Numbered from the stretch's first letter, positions 1 to 8,143 are shown. The stretch: 64,000 nucleotides of DNA from Actinoallomurus iriomotensis (GCF_030269445.1 NZ_BSTJ01000002.1:124001-188000), one strand, 5' to 3'. Program-made: numbers and translations. The notes: a model not told the origin generated them from the letters alone.

Positions 1-2
1 CG

Positions 3-215
3 GCACGGGCGATGCTCGCCGCCCAGCTGGACTTCGTGGCCGTCACCGACGGCGAGGACCGGCTCGTGGGCCTGATCACCGCACGGGACCTGGTCGCCGC
101 CGTCGCGGGACGCAGGCACCGGCCGACGCCGGGCCATCTGGAGCGTCCGACGCTGTACCGCATCGAGCCGGTGCTGCCGAACCGGTACGCCGAGGGCGGC
201 GCGGCACCACGCTGA
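3..215 (+). CDS. CBS-domain protein, C-terminal end (cut by window edge)
   Basis: The frame is open from the first bases and encodes the end of a CBS domain: a V-A-V-T-D strand, a G-E-D-R turn, then G-L-I-T-A-R-D-L, which is the usual final strand and helix. After the domain comes a roughly 30-residue polar tail ending at a TGA at 213-215. CBS pairs usually bind adenine nucleotides and regulate an attached domain, but whatever precedes this one lies outside the window. The internal ATG at 12 is not taken as the start because the frame continues upstream of it. Confidence 0.75.
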   Translation, partial: ARAMLAAQLDFVAVTDGEDRLVGLITARDLVAAVAGRRHRPTPGHLERPTLYRIEPVLPNRYAEGGAAPR

Positions 216-303
216 CCCGGACGCCCCGCCGCCTGCGGTGCCGGGCGCCGACGGCGCCGCCGAGTGGGCCGGCGGGGCCCTTCAGCGAACGAGAGAAGGC
301 AGG

Positions 304-462
304 ATGACACGCCAGATCAACATCGGTTTCCGCGCCCCTTCGGCCGCCCACCTGGAGGAACGCATCCTTCAACTCGAGACGAAGGTGGCTCTGCTCACCC
401 ACGCCATCCAGGCGCTCTCGCGGGAACTGCACGAACACACCGACGCGCCGCCCGTTCGCTGA
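304..462 (+). CDS. Small coiled-coil protein (52 aa), function unknown
   Basis: An ATG at 304 follows a purine-rich Shine-Dalgarno stretch (AGAAGGCAGG). The product has a short basic N-terminus and then a heptad-rich helix from about residue 16 to 45 (H-L-E-E-R-I-L-Q-L-E-T-K-V-A-L-L), typical of a short coiled coil. No catalytic motif or membrane segment is visible. It starts 88 bases after the CBS gene and could be co-transcribed with it. I do not recognise a family; a structural or partner-binding role is only a guess. Confidence 0.55.
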   Translation: MTRQINIGFRAPSAAHLEERILQLETKVALLTHAIQALSRELHEHTDAPPVR

Positions 463-504
463 GCCGGACGCACCCGGCGTACCGGACCGGCCCGGCGCGC
501 CCAG

Positions 505-838
505 AGCACCGCGGTACGCCCGCCTCGGCCGACTCCGGCCGGGCGCCGCCCGGCGAGGTCTTCAGGCGCGCCGCCGCATCGGCACGACGCACCCACAGCA
601 CCGCGAAACACCCACCTCAGCCAACGCCGACCGGACCACCACCCGGCGAGAGCTCGGACACGCCGCCGTACCGCACCAGCGCGACACACCCACAGCACCG
701 CCGTAGGCCCGCCTCGGCCGACGCCGTCCGGGCCGCGTACCGGATTAGTGCGCCCAGCCACAGCACCGCCGTGCCGAACTGGCGCGACGTGCCTACAGCA
801 CCGCGGCACGCCCGCCTCGGCCGACGCCGGCCGGGCCG
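505..838. repeat. Imperfect intergenic repeat array, ~41-bp unit
   Basis: Copies of a unit beginning AGCACCGCGG and continuing with CGCCTCGGCCGA start at about 505, 597, 694 and 797, with a shorter partial copy at 762. Spacing is roughly 92, 97 and 103 bases. The gene-free stretch 463-935 consists largely of this array and its GC-rich spacers. Reading frames across it give only Arg/Pro/Ala-rich sequence, so I call it non-coding. Confidence 0.6.
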
Positions 839-935
839 TCGCCCGCTGATCCCCGGGCGCGCCCGGCGTCCGTGTCTCGCCACGCCGGCGGCTTCGGTGC
901 GGCGGGCGGGGTCGCCGCACCGTGTCGGCTGCCCA

Positions 936-1688
936 CTACCTGCGGGCGGTGGTCCAGCCGCCGTCCAAAACGAAGGACGCGCCGTGGACGTACGCGGCGT
1001 CGTCGCCGGCCAGGTAGACGGCCAGCGGGCCGATCTCCTCCGCCCGGCCGGGCCGGCCCGCCGGGGAGGCGGTCATCGCTCCCACCAGGCGCTCCGACGG
1101 TGACGTCTCCGTCGCCACGAAGCCCGGGGCGATGGCGTTGACCCGGACGCCGCTCGGGCCGAACTCCGCGGCCCAGGACATGGTCAGCGACTCGATCGCG
1201 GCTTTCGTCGCGCTGTAGAGCGCCGAGCCCACGAAGCCGTGGCGCACCACGATCGAGCCGGTGTTGATGATGACGCCCGCGCCGCGGGCGGCCATCGCCG
1301 GGGCCAGGCGGGCGGTCAGGAAGAACGCCGACTTGACGTTCACGGTCCACGCACGGTCGTAGAGCTCCTCGTCCAGGTCGGCGGTCGGGCCGACGGGGAC
1401 GATCCCGGCGTTGTTCACGAGGATGTCGACCCGGCCGCCCAGCAGGGACTCGGCCTCGTCGGCCAGGCGCAGCGCCTCCAGCCGTCCCTCGGCCAGGTCG
1501 GCCGCCACGTAGTCGGCCGTGTGACCGGCCTCCCGCAGCTCGGCGACGGCCCGCTCCCCCGCCTCCTTGCTGCGCCCGGTGAGCACGACGTGCGCGCCCG
1601 CCGCGGCCATGGCGTCCGCCATCGCCCGCCCCAGGCCGCTCGTCGACCCCGTAACCAGCGCCGTCCTGCCGTCCAGCCGTGCACTCAT
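936..1688 (-). CDS. SDR-family NAD(P)-dependent oxidoreductase (250 aa)
   Basis: A classical short-chain dehydrogenase/reductase. The cofactor motif T-G-S-T-S-G-L-G lies near residues 14-21, N-N-A-G near 90, and the catalytic Ser plus Y-S-A-T-K follow around 142-160. The C-terminal L-D-G-G-W is typical of glucose/3-oxoacyl-type SDRs, and 250 aa is the usual length. The ATG at 1688 has AAGGAT upstream; an alternative upstream ATG would read through the operator. It lies downstream of a TetR gene on the same strand, and the 83-base gap carries a copy of the TetR operator, so the SDR is very probably its target. Substrate unknown. Confidence 0.9.
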   Translation of the reverse strand: MSARLDGRTALVTGSTSGLGRAMADAMAAAGAHVVLTGRSKEAGERAVAELREAGHTADYVAADLAEGRLEALRLADEAESLLGGRVDILVNNAGIVPVGPTADLDEELYDRAWTVNVKSAFFLTARLAPAMAARGAGVIINTGSIVVRHGFVGSALYSATKAAIESLTMSWAAEFGPSGVRVNAIAPGFVATETSPSERLVGAMTASPAGRPGRAEEIGPLAVYLAGDDAAYVHGASFVLDGGWTTARR

Positions 1689-1699
1689 TTTCTCATCCT

Positions 1700-1718
1700 T
1701 ATTTGACAGCACAGTCCA
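1700..1718. promoter_or_regulatory. TetR operator copy 1 (upstream of SDR)
   Basis: TATTTGACAGCACAGTCCA lies just upstream of the SDR start. It matches the sequence over the TetR gene's own promoter at 18 of 19 positions, in opposite orientation. Its core ACAGCRCAGT is a near-palindrome. Two near-identical copies beside a regulator and its neighbour are strong evidence for a shared operator. Confidence 0.75.
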
Positions 1719-1771
1719 AAAACAGTGCGAACGAATGCGCCGCCCCGTCACGGGTGCGGCGCGTGGATCTC

Positions 1772-2356
1772 CTAGCGGGCCCGAAGACCGTCGATGGCGA
1801 TGGTCGCGATGTCGTGCAGCACCTCGGGCGAGGCACCGGCACGCGCTCGCAGGCGCAGCCCCACGAGCGTGGAGTGCAGGAAACGTGCCGCCGCCTGTTC
1901 GTCCAGGTCAGGGCGCGCCTCGCCCTTGCGCTTCGCCTGGGCCACGAGCCGCGCGTACGCGGTGTGGCACAGGTCGCTCCCGGAGTCGAGGATCGCGGCG
2001 ACCTCCTGGTCGGACCGGCCGAACTCCGCCGCGGCGTTGACCGCCATGCAGCTGCGGCGGCGCTCGTCGTCGCTTTGGCGCGCGACCTCGAGCAGCACCC
2101 CGGCCAGCGCCGACAACGGCGACTCGGCGGCGCTCAGCCGCTCGAACATGTCGGCGCTCGTCTCGGCCTGATAGCGCCGCAGCGCCTCCAGGTAGAGCCG
2201 CCGCTTGTCGCCGAACGCGTTGTACATGCTCTGCCGGCCGATCCCCATCGCCGCGAGCAGCTCTTCGGTGGAGGCGGCCTCGTAGCCGCGGTCCCAGAAC
2301 ACCTCGACGGCGCGCCGCAGCGCCTCGTCGCGGTCGAACTCCTTCGTACGGGGCAT
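1772..2356 (-). CDS. TetR/AcrR-family transcriptional regulator (194 aa)
   Basis: The N-terminal 50 residues form a TetR helix-turn-helix, with A-S-T-E-E-L-L-A-A-M-G-I-G and Q-S-M-Y-N-A-F-G-D-K as recognition region. The rest is a helical ligand-binding and dimerisation domain. The length is typical. A TTGACA box at 2388-2393 and TAGCGT at 2364-2369, 18 bases apart, end 7 bases before the ATG, which suggests a leaderless transcript. The operator copy at 2378-2396 overlaps the -35 box, so autorepression is likely, and the second copy at 1700-1718 points to the SDR as target. The inducer is unknown. Confidence 0.92.
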   Translation of the reverse strand: MPRTKEFDRDEALRRAVEVFWDRGYEAASTEELLAAMGIGRQSMYNAFGDKRRLYLEALRRYQAETSADMFERLSAAESPLSALAGVLLEVARQSDDERRRSCMAVNAAAEFGRSDQEVAAILDSGSDLCHTAYARLVAQAKRKGEARPDLDEQAAARFLHSTLVGLRLRARAGASPEVLHDIATIAIDGLRAR

Positions 2357-2363
2357 GGCGCTG

Positions 2364-2396
2364 ACGCTAGGCGGTAATGGACTGCGCTGTCAAATA
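2364..2396 (-). promoter_or_regulatory. TetR gene promoter with operator copy 2
   Basis: On the minus strand, TTGACA (2393-2388), an 18-base spacer and TAGCGT (2369-2364) are followed 7 bases later by the ATG. The operator TATTTGACAGCGCAGTCCA occupies 2396-2378 and covers the -35 box. Confidence 0.65.
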
Positions 2397-2406
2397 ACGC
2401 GAAGGA

Positions 2407-2430
2407 CCCCTCCGGACCACGCCGGAGGGG
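2407..2430 (-). terminator. Hairpin downstream of the S1 protease gene
   Basis: CCCCTCCGG and CCGGAGGGG form a perfect 9-bp stem with a 6-base loop, 14 bases past the protease stop codon. No U-tract follows, which is common in high-GC actinomycetes. Confidence 0.6.
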
Positions 2431-2443
2431 CCCCGTCGGGGAC

Positions 2444-3490
2444 TCAGCCGATGCTGGCGCCCAGGGCGCTCAGCGCGGCCGGGACCGGCTGGAAGAACGT
2501 CTCGCCGCCGGAGCTGCAGTCGCCGCTGCCGCCGGAGGTGAGACCCAGCGCGGTGCCGCCGTCGAACAGCGCGCCGCCGCTGTCACCGGGCTCGGCGCAC
2601 ACGTTCGTGTCGATGAGCCCGTTGACCGTGCCCTCCTCGTACGTCACCGACGCGTCGACGGCGGTCACGGTGCCGCCGTGCACGTTGGTGGTGCTGCCGC
2701 TGCGCTGGACGGACTCGCCGACCGTCGCGTCACCGGCACCGGTGATCGCCTGGGTGGAACCGTTGTACAGGTCGACCTCGCTGGGGTGCGAGCCGCCGCC
2801 CGTGTACGTGGCGATCGAGTAGTCGTTGCCCGGGAACACGCTCTTTCCGGTCGTGGCGAGCTCACTGCTCTCACCCTGGTCGGAGTACCACGTGCTGACC
2901 ACGTTGCCGCAGTGCCCGGCGGTGATGAAGCCGGCGGCACCACTGCTGGTGGTCACGTTGAACCCGAGCGAGCAGCGGTAGCCGCTGCCCCAGATGGCGT
3001 CGCCACCGGCGATGAGCGGACGGAACTCACCGCTCACGTGCCGGATGCGGACGGCGGCGCCCTGTGCGGACGCGGCCTTCTCGACCTTGCTGAGACGGTC
3101 GCCCGTGACGGTGCTGTCGACCGCGACGACGACCTGGTTCGTCTTCGGGTCGATCATCCGCGCGGTGCCCGGCACCGCGGCGGCGTCCAGGGCCTTCTTC
3201 GCCGTCCGCAGTTGCGCGCCCGTACGCGCGACGGTCTTCGGGGTCGCCCCGGCGGCCTTGACGGTCTTCGCGTCGGCCGCGTTCGTCACCGTGACGACCA
3301 GCGTGCGCGAAGAGTCGAGATACGAGCCGGCGGAGCGGGATCCGAGCTGCCGTGCCAGCTCGGAGGCGACCTTCGCCTGCGCGGTGGGGCTCGGAGTCGC
3401 CGCCTGGGCCGCGGGGGCGACCGCGATCGCGAGGACTCCGGCGGCCGCGACGGCCATACCGGTACGCCGGGACAGGGGAATGGACTTCAA
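2444..3490 (-). CDS. Secreted chymotrypsin-like serine protease (S1, streptogrisin type), 348 aa
   Basis: A secreted protease of the alpha-lytic/streptogrisin group. A TTG start at 3490 with GGGAGG four bases upstream gives an ideal signal peptide (S-R-R-T-G, hydrophobic core, A-Q-A near residue 30); the longer ATG frame would bury it. A propeptide runs to about residue 160 and the mature domain starts near I-A-G-G. The catalytic triad is visible: His193 in T-A-G-H-C, Asp223 in G-N-D-Y-S and Ser304 in G-D-S-G-G. Paired cysteines (about 173/194 and 298/325) fit the family's disulfides. It is monocistronic, with a hairpin after it. Confidence 0.93.
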   Translation of the reverse strand: MKSIPLSRRTGMAVAAAGVLAIAVAPAAQAATPSPTAQAKVASELARQLGSRSAGSYLDSSRTLVVTVTNAADAKTVKAAGATPKTVARTGAQLRTAKKALDAAAVPGTARMIDPKTNQVVVAVDSTVTGDRLSKVEKAASAQGAAVRIRHVSGEFRPLIAGGDAIWGSGYRCSLGFNVTTSSGAAGFITAGHCGNVVSTWYSDQGESSELATTGKSVFPGNDYSIATYTGGGSHPSEVDLYNGSTQAITGAGDATVGESVQRSGSTTNVHGGTVTAVDASVTYEEGTVNGLIDTNVCAEPGDSGGALFDGGTALGLTSGGSGDCSSGGETFFQPVPAALSALGASIG

Positions 3491-3681
3491 CGTGCCTCCC
3501 AGTGTGTCGGGCACGCCCGTGTGGCGCGCCCCGGGTGGCATGGGCACTGGCGCTCGGCTCCCGGCGGCCCAGGGCATGCCGACACGACGAGTGGCATTCC
3601 CTGCGGCTGCCGGAGCGGGGGGTGAGAACCGGCTGCCTAGCCATCAGAAACCTTGACAAGGTTTGTAAACCACGCGCAAGG

Positions 3682-3701
3682 GGATTGGAACGTCCCAATC
3701 C
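3682..3701. promoter_or_regulatory. Inverted repeat between protease and Mrp operon
   Basis: GGATTGG and CCAATCC form perfect 7-base arms around a 6-base spacer. A second short palindrome (GGTTTGTAAACC, about 3660-3671) and a TTGACA hexamer (3653-3658) lie close by. The 315-base gap between the divergent protease and mrpE genes holds nothing else I can name. These could be an operator, but no regulator gene is adjacent. Confidence 0.35.
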
Positions 3702-3805
3702 GGCCATTTCACCTCGGCGGCGACCGTCCGTCATCCGTTCTCGCGGTCTCCGGGTCGTGGCGTCATCGGTGCATTCACGCCACGTACCTGGGAACTAACG
3801 GCGGC

Positions 3806-4264
3806 ATGAGACGACGGGAGTTCATCGAAGCGGCGATCTGGGCCGTGGTCCTGTTCGCCGTGTACCTGGCGATCATCTCCACCATCTCCCCGACCGAGAT
3901 CGTGGTCGGAGCGGCCACCGGGGTCGCGTGCGGCGTGGCGGCGGTCCTGACCCGCCGGACGCTGCTGGCGACCGACAACGACGAGACGTACTGGCCCCGC
4001 GCCGGATGGCTGCGATGGCTCTTGCGCCTGCCGGACCAGACCGTCAGCGGGTTCGCGCGCCTGCTGTGGCGCCCGCGCGGGGCGTTCACCGAGATCCCCC
4101 TGCCCCGGGACGAGCAGCCGGCGACACGACGCGGGTACACCGCGCTGGCCCTCTCCGTCGCACCGAACACCTACGTCGCCGACGTCGACCCGGACCGCGA
4201 CGTGCTCATCGTCCACCGGGTCGGCGACCGGCCGTCCGCGCTCGAACGCGAGGTGACGCGATGA
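3806..4264 (+). CDS. mrpE: Na+/H+ antiporter subunit E (MrpE/MnhE), 152 aa
   Basis: First gene of an Mrp/Mnh cation-proton antiporter operon in the cytoplasmic membrane. Two N-terminal hydrophobic helices (about residues 10-60) are followed by a soluble domain with the family signature S-V-A-P-N-T-Y-V-A-D-V-D near residue 120 and V-H-R-V near the end. The ATG at 3806 has only a weak ribosome site, but the longer upstream frame is not membrane-protein-like. Its stop overlaps the next start (ATGA). Confidence 0.9.
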   Translation: MRRREFIEAAIWAVVLFAVYLAIISTISPTEIVVGAATGVACGVAAVLTRRTLLATDNDETYWPRAGWLRWLLRLPDQTVSGFARLLWRPRGAFTEIPLPRDEQPATRRGYTALALSVAPNTYVADVDPDRDVLIVHRVGDRPSALEREVTR

Positions 4265-4524
4265 CCGCCCTGGCCGTCGGGCTGCCCGCGGCGTTCGCGC
4301 TGCTGGTGGCCGCGCTGTTCCCCTGCCTGCTCGCGACGCTGCGAGGCGAGCCGGTGGACCGGCTCGCCGGGCTCATCCTCGCCGGGCCGGCCGCGACGCT
4401 CGTACTCATGCTGCTGGCCGCCGGGTACGGGCGACCGGCCTACCTCGACGCGGCGTTCGTCGTGGCGCTGCTGTCGTTCGCCGGTTCGCTGGTGTACGCG
4501 CGCTTCCTCGGCGGCACCGCGTGA
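4261..4524 (+). CDS. mrpF: Antiporter subunit F (MrpF/MnhF), 87 aa
   Basis: A short protein of three hydrophobic helices, as in MrpF, with the conserved G-E-P-V-D-R-L segment after helix 1. It overlaps mrpE by 4 bases and mrpG by 4 bases, so translation is probably coupled. Confidence 0.88.
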   Translation: MTALAVGLPAAFALLVAALFPCLLATLRGEPVDRLAGLILAGPAATLVLMLLAAGYGRPAYLDAAFVVALLSFAGSLVYARFLGGTA

Positions 4525-4802
4525 ACGTGGCGAGCACCGTGCTGATCTGGGCGGGCACGGCGCTGATCACCTTCGCCACCCTACGGCTGCTGCTGATCCG
4601 CGGCCGCTTCCTGCGACTGCACTTCGTCTCGATCGGCTCGGTGATCGCCGCGCCGCTGGTGACCGCCGGGCTCGCCCTCGCGCCGTGGTCGTCCTGGCAC
4701 GACGTCGCGAAGATCGTTTTCATCGGGCTGCTGCTCCTCGTCACCGGGCCGGCGACCGTGATCACCACCGCGCGTGCCGGGAGGCGGGTCTCCCATGAAT
4801 GA
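4521..4802 (+). CDS. mrpG: Antiporter subunit G (MrpG/MnhG), 93 aa
   Basis: A GTG start inside the mrpF stop (GTGA). The product has three membrane segments; helix 2 includes the segment R-L-H-F-V-S-I-G-S that is typical of MrpG/PhaG. It overlaps the next gene by 8 bases. The E-F-G order is conserved across Mrp operons. Confidence 0.88.
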   Translation: MNVASTVLIWAGTALITFATLRLLLIRGRFLRLHFVSIGSVIAAPLVTAGLALAPWSSWHDVAKIVFIGLLLLVTGPATVITTARAGRRVSHE

Positions 4803-5064
4803 GGTACTGATCGTCGCGGTCCTGCTGCTGACGGCGTTCATGGCGACCGCGGTGGTGCTCACACGTGACCCGGCACGGCAGGCGATCGTGCTGTCCGGGT
4901 ACGGCATCGTGCTGACGGTCCTGTTCGTGGTGCTCCAGGCGCCCGACGTGGCGATGTCGCAGACCGGGGTCGGCACGGTGGTCGTCCCCCTCATCGTGAT
5001 GCTGGCCATCCACGCGATCCGCCGCCACCACACACGCGAGCCGGACGAGAAGGACCGGTCGTGA
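4795..5064 (+). CDS. DUF4040 / MbhD-type subunit (detached MrpA C-terminal domain), 89 aa
   Basis: Three hydrophobic helices with Q-A-I-V-L-S-G-Y-G and A-P-D-V-A-M-S-Q-T-G-V-G, the signature of the MbhD/DUF4040 domain normally fused into the C-terminal part of MrpA. Here it is a separate gene, as in Mbh/archaeal-style Mrp operons. GGGAGG precedes the ATG at 4795. The stop codon is directly followed by a GAGCGGAGCGAG element. Confidence 0.85.
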   Translation: MNEVLIVAVLLLTAFMATAVVLTRDPARQAIVLSGYGIVLTVLFVVLQAPDVAMSQTGVGTVVVPLIVMLAIHAIRRHHTREPDEKDRS

Positions 5065-5066
5065 AC

Positions 5067-5078
5067 GAGCGGAGCGAG
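5067..5078 (+). repeat. GAGCGGAGCGAG dispersed element
   Basis: This 12-base motif sits just after the stop codon of the DUF4040 gene. The same motif follows the hpnD stop codon and is part of the minisatellite at 48846-49044, and related sequence lies in jetC near 13740-13850. Confidence 0.4.
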
Positions 5079-5128
5079 CGAACCGACAAGCACAGCGCCC
5101 TGGTCACCTTCCCGACGAAGGAGGACCC

Positions 5129-5809
5129 GTGAGCCGACGGTTGCGGTTGCTCGTGCTGGGCGTCGGCGGGGCGGGGCTGGCGGTGCTGTTCGCGCTGGCC
5201 GCGTTCCGGCTGCCCCGGTTCGGCGGCACCTTCCACCCGTACGGTCAGCGGACGCTGCCGAACGCGCTGGCCCGCCACACCCCCAACGTCATCTCCTCGA
5301 TCAACTTCGACCAGCGGGCGCTCGACACGCTCGGCGAGGAGCTGATCCTCATGGCCTCCGCGCTCGCCGCCGTCCTCGTGCTGCGGACCGTACGGGCCGA
5401 GCAGGAGGACTCCGCGGGCGAGCACGCGTACGGCCCCGCCCAGGTCTTCGACGCGCTGCGGATCACCGGGTACCTGCTGCTGCCGGTCACGCTCATGACG
5501 GGCGTCTACATCGTCGCGCACGGTTACCTCTCCCCCGGCGGCGGTTTCCAGGGCGGTGTGGTGCTCGGCAGCGCGATCCACCTGGTCTACCTGGCCGGCG
5601 ACTACCCCGCGCTCGCCCGGATCCGGCCGGTGCCGATGTTCGAGGCCGGCGAGGCGCTCGCGGCGGGCGCGTTCGTCGTGCTGGCGCTGTGGTTCGCCGG
5701 CCAGGTCAAGGCCATGAACGCGGTGGTCGGCCTGGAGGTCGGCTGCGCGTTCGTGCTCGCGCTGGCCAAGTTCTTCGAGCAGGCCCTCCTCGTGAGGAAG
5801 GACTCATGA
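5129..5809 (+). CDS. mrpB: Antiporter subunit B (MrpB/MnhB domain), 226 aa
   Basis: A GTG start with AAGGAGG upstream. An N-terminal helix and a linker with T-P-N-V-I-S-S-I-N-F-D-Q-R-A-L-D-T-L-G-E-E are followed by the MnhB domain with H-G-Y-L-S-P-G-G-G-F-Q-G-G. The N-terminal part corresponds to the MbhE-like segment seen at the end of long MrpA proteins. The gap from the DUF4040 gene is 64 bases; the 3' end overlaps mrpC by 4. Confidence 0.9.
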   Translation: MSRRLRLLVLGVGGAGLAVLFALAAFRLPRFGGTFHPYGQRTLPNALARHTPNVISSINFDQRALDTLGEELILMASALAAVLVLRTVRAEQEDSAGEHAYGPAQVFDALRITGYLLLPVTLMTGVYIVAHGYLSPGGGFQGGVVLGSAIHLVYLAGDYPALARIRPVPMFEAGEALAAGAFVVLALWFAGQVKAMNAVVGLEVGCAFVLALAKFFEQALLVRKDS

Positions 5810-6150
5810 CCCATCTCCCCTACCTGATCCCCGGCTGGATTCTGCTGGTCGGCGTCTACGGCATCGTGACCAGCCGGAACCTCGTGCACGCCGTGGTGTG
5901 CCTGTCGGTGGCGCAGTCCGCCACGTACGTGCTGCTGCTCACCGTCGGCTATCAGAAGAAGGCGACCGCGCCGGTCTTCTCCGACATCAAGCCGACGCGG
6001 AACGTCGTCGACCCGCTGGTGCAGGCGATGACGCTCACCGACATCGTCGTCGGGGCGACGGTGACCGCGCTGCTCCTCGCGCTCACGGTGCAGGTGGCCA
6101 AGCGCCGCGGCACGGTCGACCCGGACCAGCTGCGCTCCCTCGAACCGTGA
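5806..6150 (+). CDS. mrpC: Antiporter subunit C (MrpC/MnhC, NuoK-like), 114 aa
   Basis: Three membrane helices with the NuoK/MrpC pattern: G-V-Y-G-I-V-T-S-R-N-L-V-H and, near the end, D-P-L-V-Q-A-M-T-L-T-D-I-V-V-G. The ATG at 5806 overlaps the mrpB stop (ATGA), and its stop overlaps the mrpD GTG. Confidence 0.92.
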   Translation: MTHLPYLIPGWILLVGVYGIVTSRNLVHAVVCLSVAQSATYVLLLTVGYQKKATAPVFSDIKPTRNVVDPLVQAMTLTDIVVGATVTALLLALTVQVAKRRGTVDPDQLRSLEP

Positions 6151-7795
6151 TCCTCCCGTTGGCGATCGGGCTGCCGTTCGCGGTGGCGGCGCTGCTCGCG
6201 GCGGTCGGGCGGCGGCTGCCGCGGTTCGCCGCCGACGCCCTGGCCACGGGCACGGTCGCCGCGCAGATCGTGCTGCTCGCGCTGGTGCTCGCCCACGGCG
6301 GCACCACGGTGTGGATGGGCGGCTGGGGCGAGGGCGTCGGCATCGCCCTGGTCGGCGACACCGTCGGGGCCGGGTTGGCGCTGACGGTCGCCGTCGTGGC
6401 GCTGTGCGCGCTCATCGTCTCCTGGCACTACTTCGACGACCTCCAGGCCGTCTTCCACACGCTGGTGCTGCTGTTCACCGGGGCGATGTGCGCGTTCACG
6501 CTCACCGGGGACCTGTTCGACGCGTTCGTGTTCTTCGAGCTGATGAGCGTGGTCGCGTACGCGCTGACCGGGTACCAGTCCGAGGAGCCGGAGACCGTGC
6601 ACGGCGCGTTGAACTTCGGCATCGTGAACTCCCTCGGGGTCTACCTCACCCTCACCGGCATCGCGCTCGTCTACGCCCGTACGGGCCAGCTCGGCTTCGC
6701 CGCGGTCGGCCGGCACCTGCACGGCCACGACGCGCTGGTGACCGTCTCCTTCGTCCTCATCTGCACCGGATTCCTGGTGAAGGCGGCGGCGGTGCCCTTC
6801 CACTTCTGGCTGGCGGACGCGCACGCCGTGGCGCCGACGCCGGTCTGCATGCTGTTCTCCGGCGTGATGGTGGAACTCGGCGTGTACGCGGTGGCCCGGA
6901 CGTACCTGACGAGTTTCGCGCACGCCGTCCCGGCCGCCCCGGTCCGTACGGCGCTGATCGTCTTCGGCTCGGCGGCGGCGCTGCTCGGCGGGATCATGTG
7001 CGTACTGCAACGGCACATCAAGCGGCTGCTCGCATACTCCACGGTCAGTCACGTCGGCCTTCTCCTCGTCGGCCTCGGCCTGCTGCGCGCGGACGCGCTG
7101 GCCGGCGCCGCCTGGTACCTGATCGGCCACGCGGGCGTGAAGGCGGGCCTGTTCGTCGGGGCGGGGGCGCTGCTGAACCGGTACGAGACGGTCGACGAGT
7201 ACGACCTGCACGGCCGTGGACGATCGATGCCCGTCACCGGCGCGATCTTCCTCCTCGGCGGCATCGGCCTGGCGGGCCTGGCGCCGTCGGGCACCTGGGC
7301 GGGCAAGGCCCTGATCGAGGAGGAGGGCGGGCACTGGATCCTGGCCCTCGGGATCACCGCGTCCGCGCTGACGGCAGGGGCGGTGCTGCGGGTGTGGCTG
7401 CGGGTGTTCCACGGCGCGGGGCGGCCGGTGCCGGGCGCCACCGAGCACCACGAGCCGGAGACGGAGTTCAAGCTGTCCCGGCTGCCGTGGACGATGCTGG
7501 CACCCGGACTGCTGCTGGTGCTCGCGGGACTGCTGGTCGGCCTGCTGCCGGGTACGGTGCTGGGCCACGCCGTCGCGCCGCTCCTGCCGGGCGCGAAGCC
7601 GGTGGCGTGGACGACGACGAGCGTGGTGTCGGGCCTGCCGGCGGTGGCCCTGGCGTTCGCGATCGCCGTGCTGGGCGTCCGGGGTACGTCCCGCGCGCGA
7701 GGGTGCTGCACCGCCTGCACTCCGGGCACGTCGGCGACTATGTGGCCTGGCTGCTGGCGGGCGTCGCCCTGTTCGGGGTGCTGCTGCTGGCCTGA
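6147..7795 (+). CDS. mrpD: Antiporter subunit D (MrpD/NuoN-type), apparent frameshift near the 3' end
   Basis: The proton-conducting antiporter-type subunit. The GTG at 6147 overlaps mrpC. Family landmarks are visible: F-F-E-L-M-S at about residue 130, a conserved Lys in F-L-V-K-A-A-A-V-P-F-H-F-W-L-A-D-A-H-A-V-A-P-T-P-V, and L-A-Y-S-T-V-S-H-V-G. Up to about 7680 the frame starting at 6147 is coding. The family C-terminus (R-L-H-S-G-H-V-G-D-Y-V-A-W, then a last helix ending at a TGA at 7793-7795) is one base out of frame. Without the shift the frame runs on to 8087 with non-family sequence. Either one base is missing from the sequence or the gene is mildly damaged. Confidence 0.85.
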
Positions 7796-8143
7796 TCCAC
7801 GTCAGGGAGCAGTGGACGATCACCCGGCACGTACGCGGCGGAGCACACCGGGGCGCGGACGACCGGGCAGGCGAGATTCCCGTAGCGTGCCTGGACGAGG
7901 TGGTGCCCGGCCGCTTCGGCGGCGACCGCCGGTGAGAAGCCGCGGCCGCGTTTCGCCGCACAAGGCCGGTACCGCGCCCACGGCCGGACGGACAGGACGT
8001 GTTACAACAGGCGGCCATCCCGGCACTCCCAGGAGGAAATGCGGGCCGACAACCCTAGCCGCCACGAAACACAGGCCGACAACCTGAGCGGGTGCGCCGC
8101 GAAACGTAGGCCGCCGTACGCACTCGGCGCCATGGCGCCGGCA
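7796..8143. other. Gene-free stretch between mrpD and jetD, with a 30-bp-period repeat
   Basis: Both neighbouring genes end here (convergent). I see no convincing gene. GGCCGACAACC occurs at 8044 and 8074, each followed by GCC(A/G)CGAAAC and then AGGCC, an imperfect repeat. An AGGAGG at 8031 lies only two bases before an ATG at 8039, and that frame runs antisense through jetD. Confidence 0.4.
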
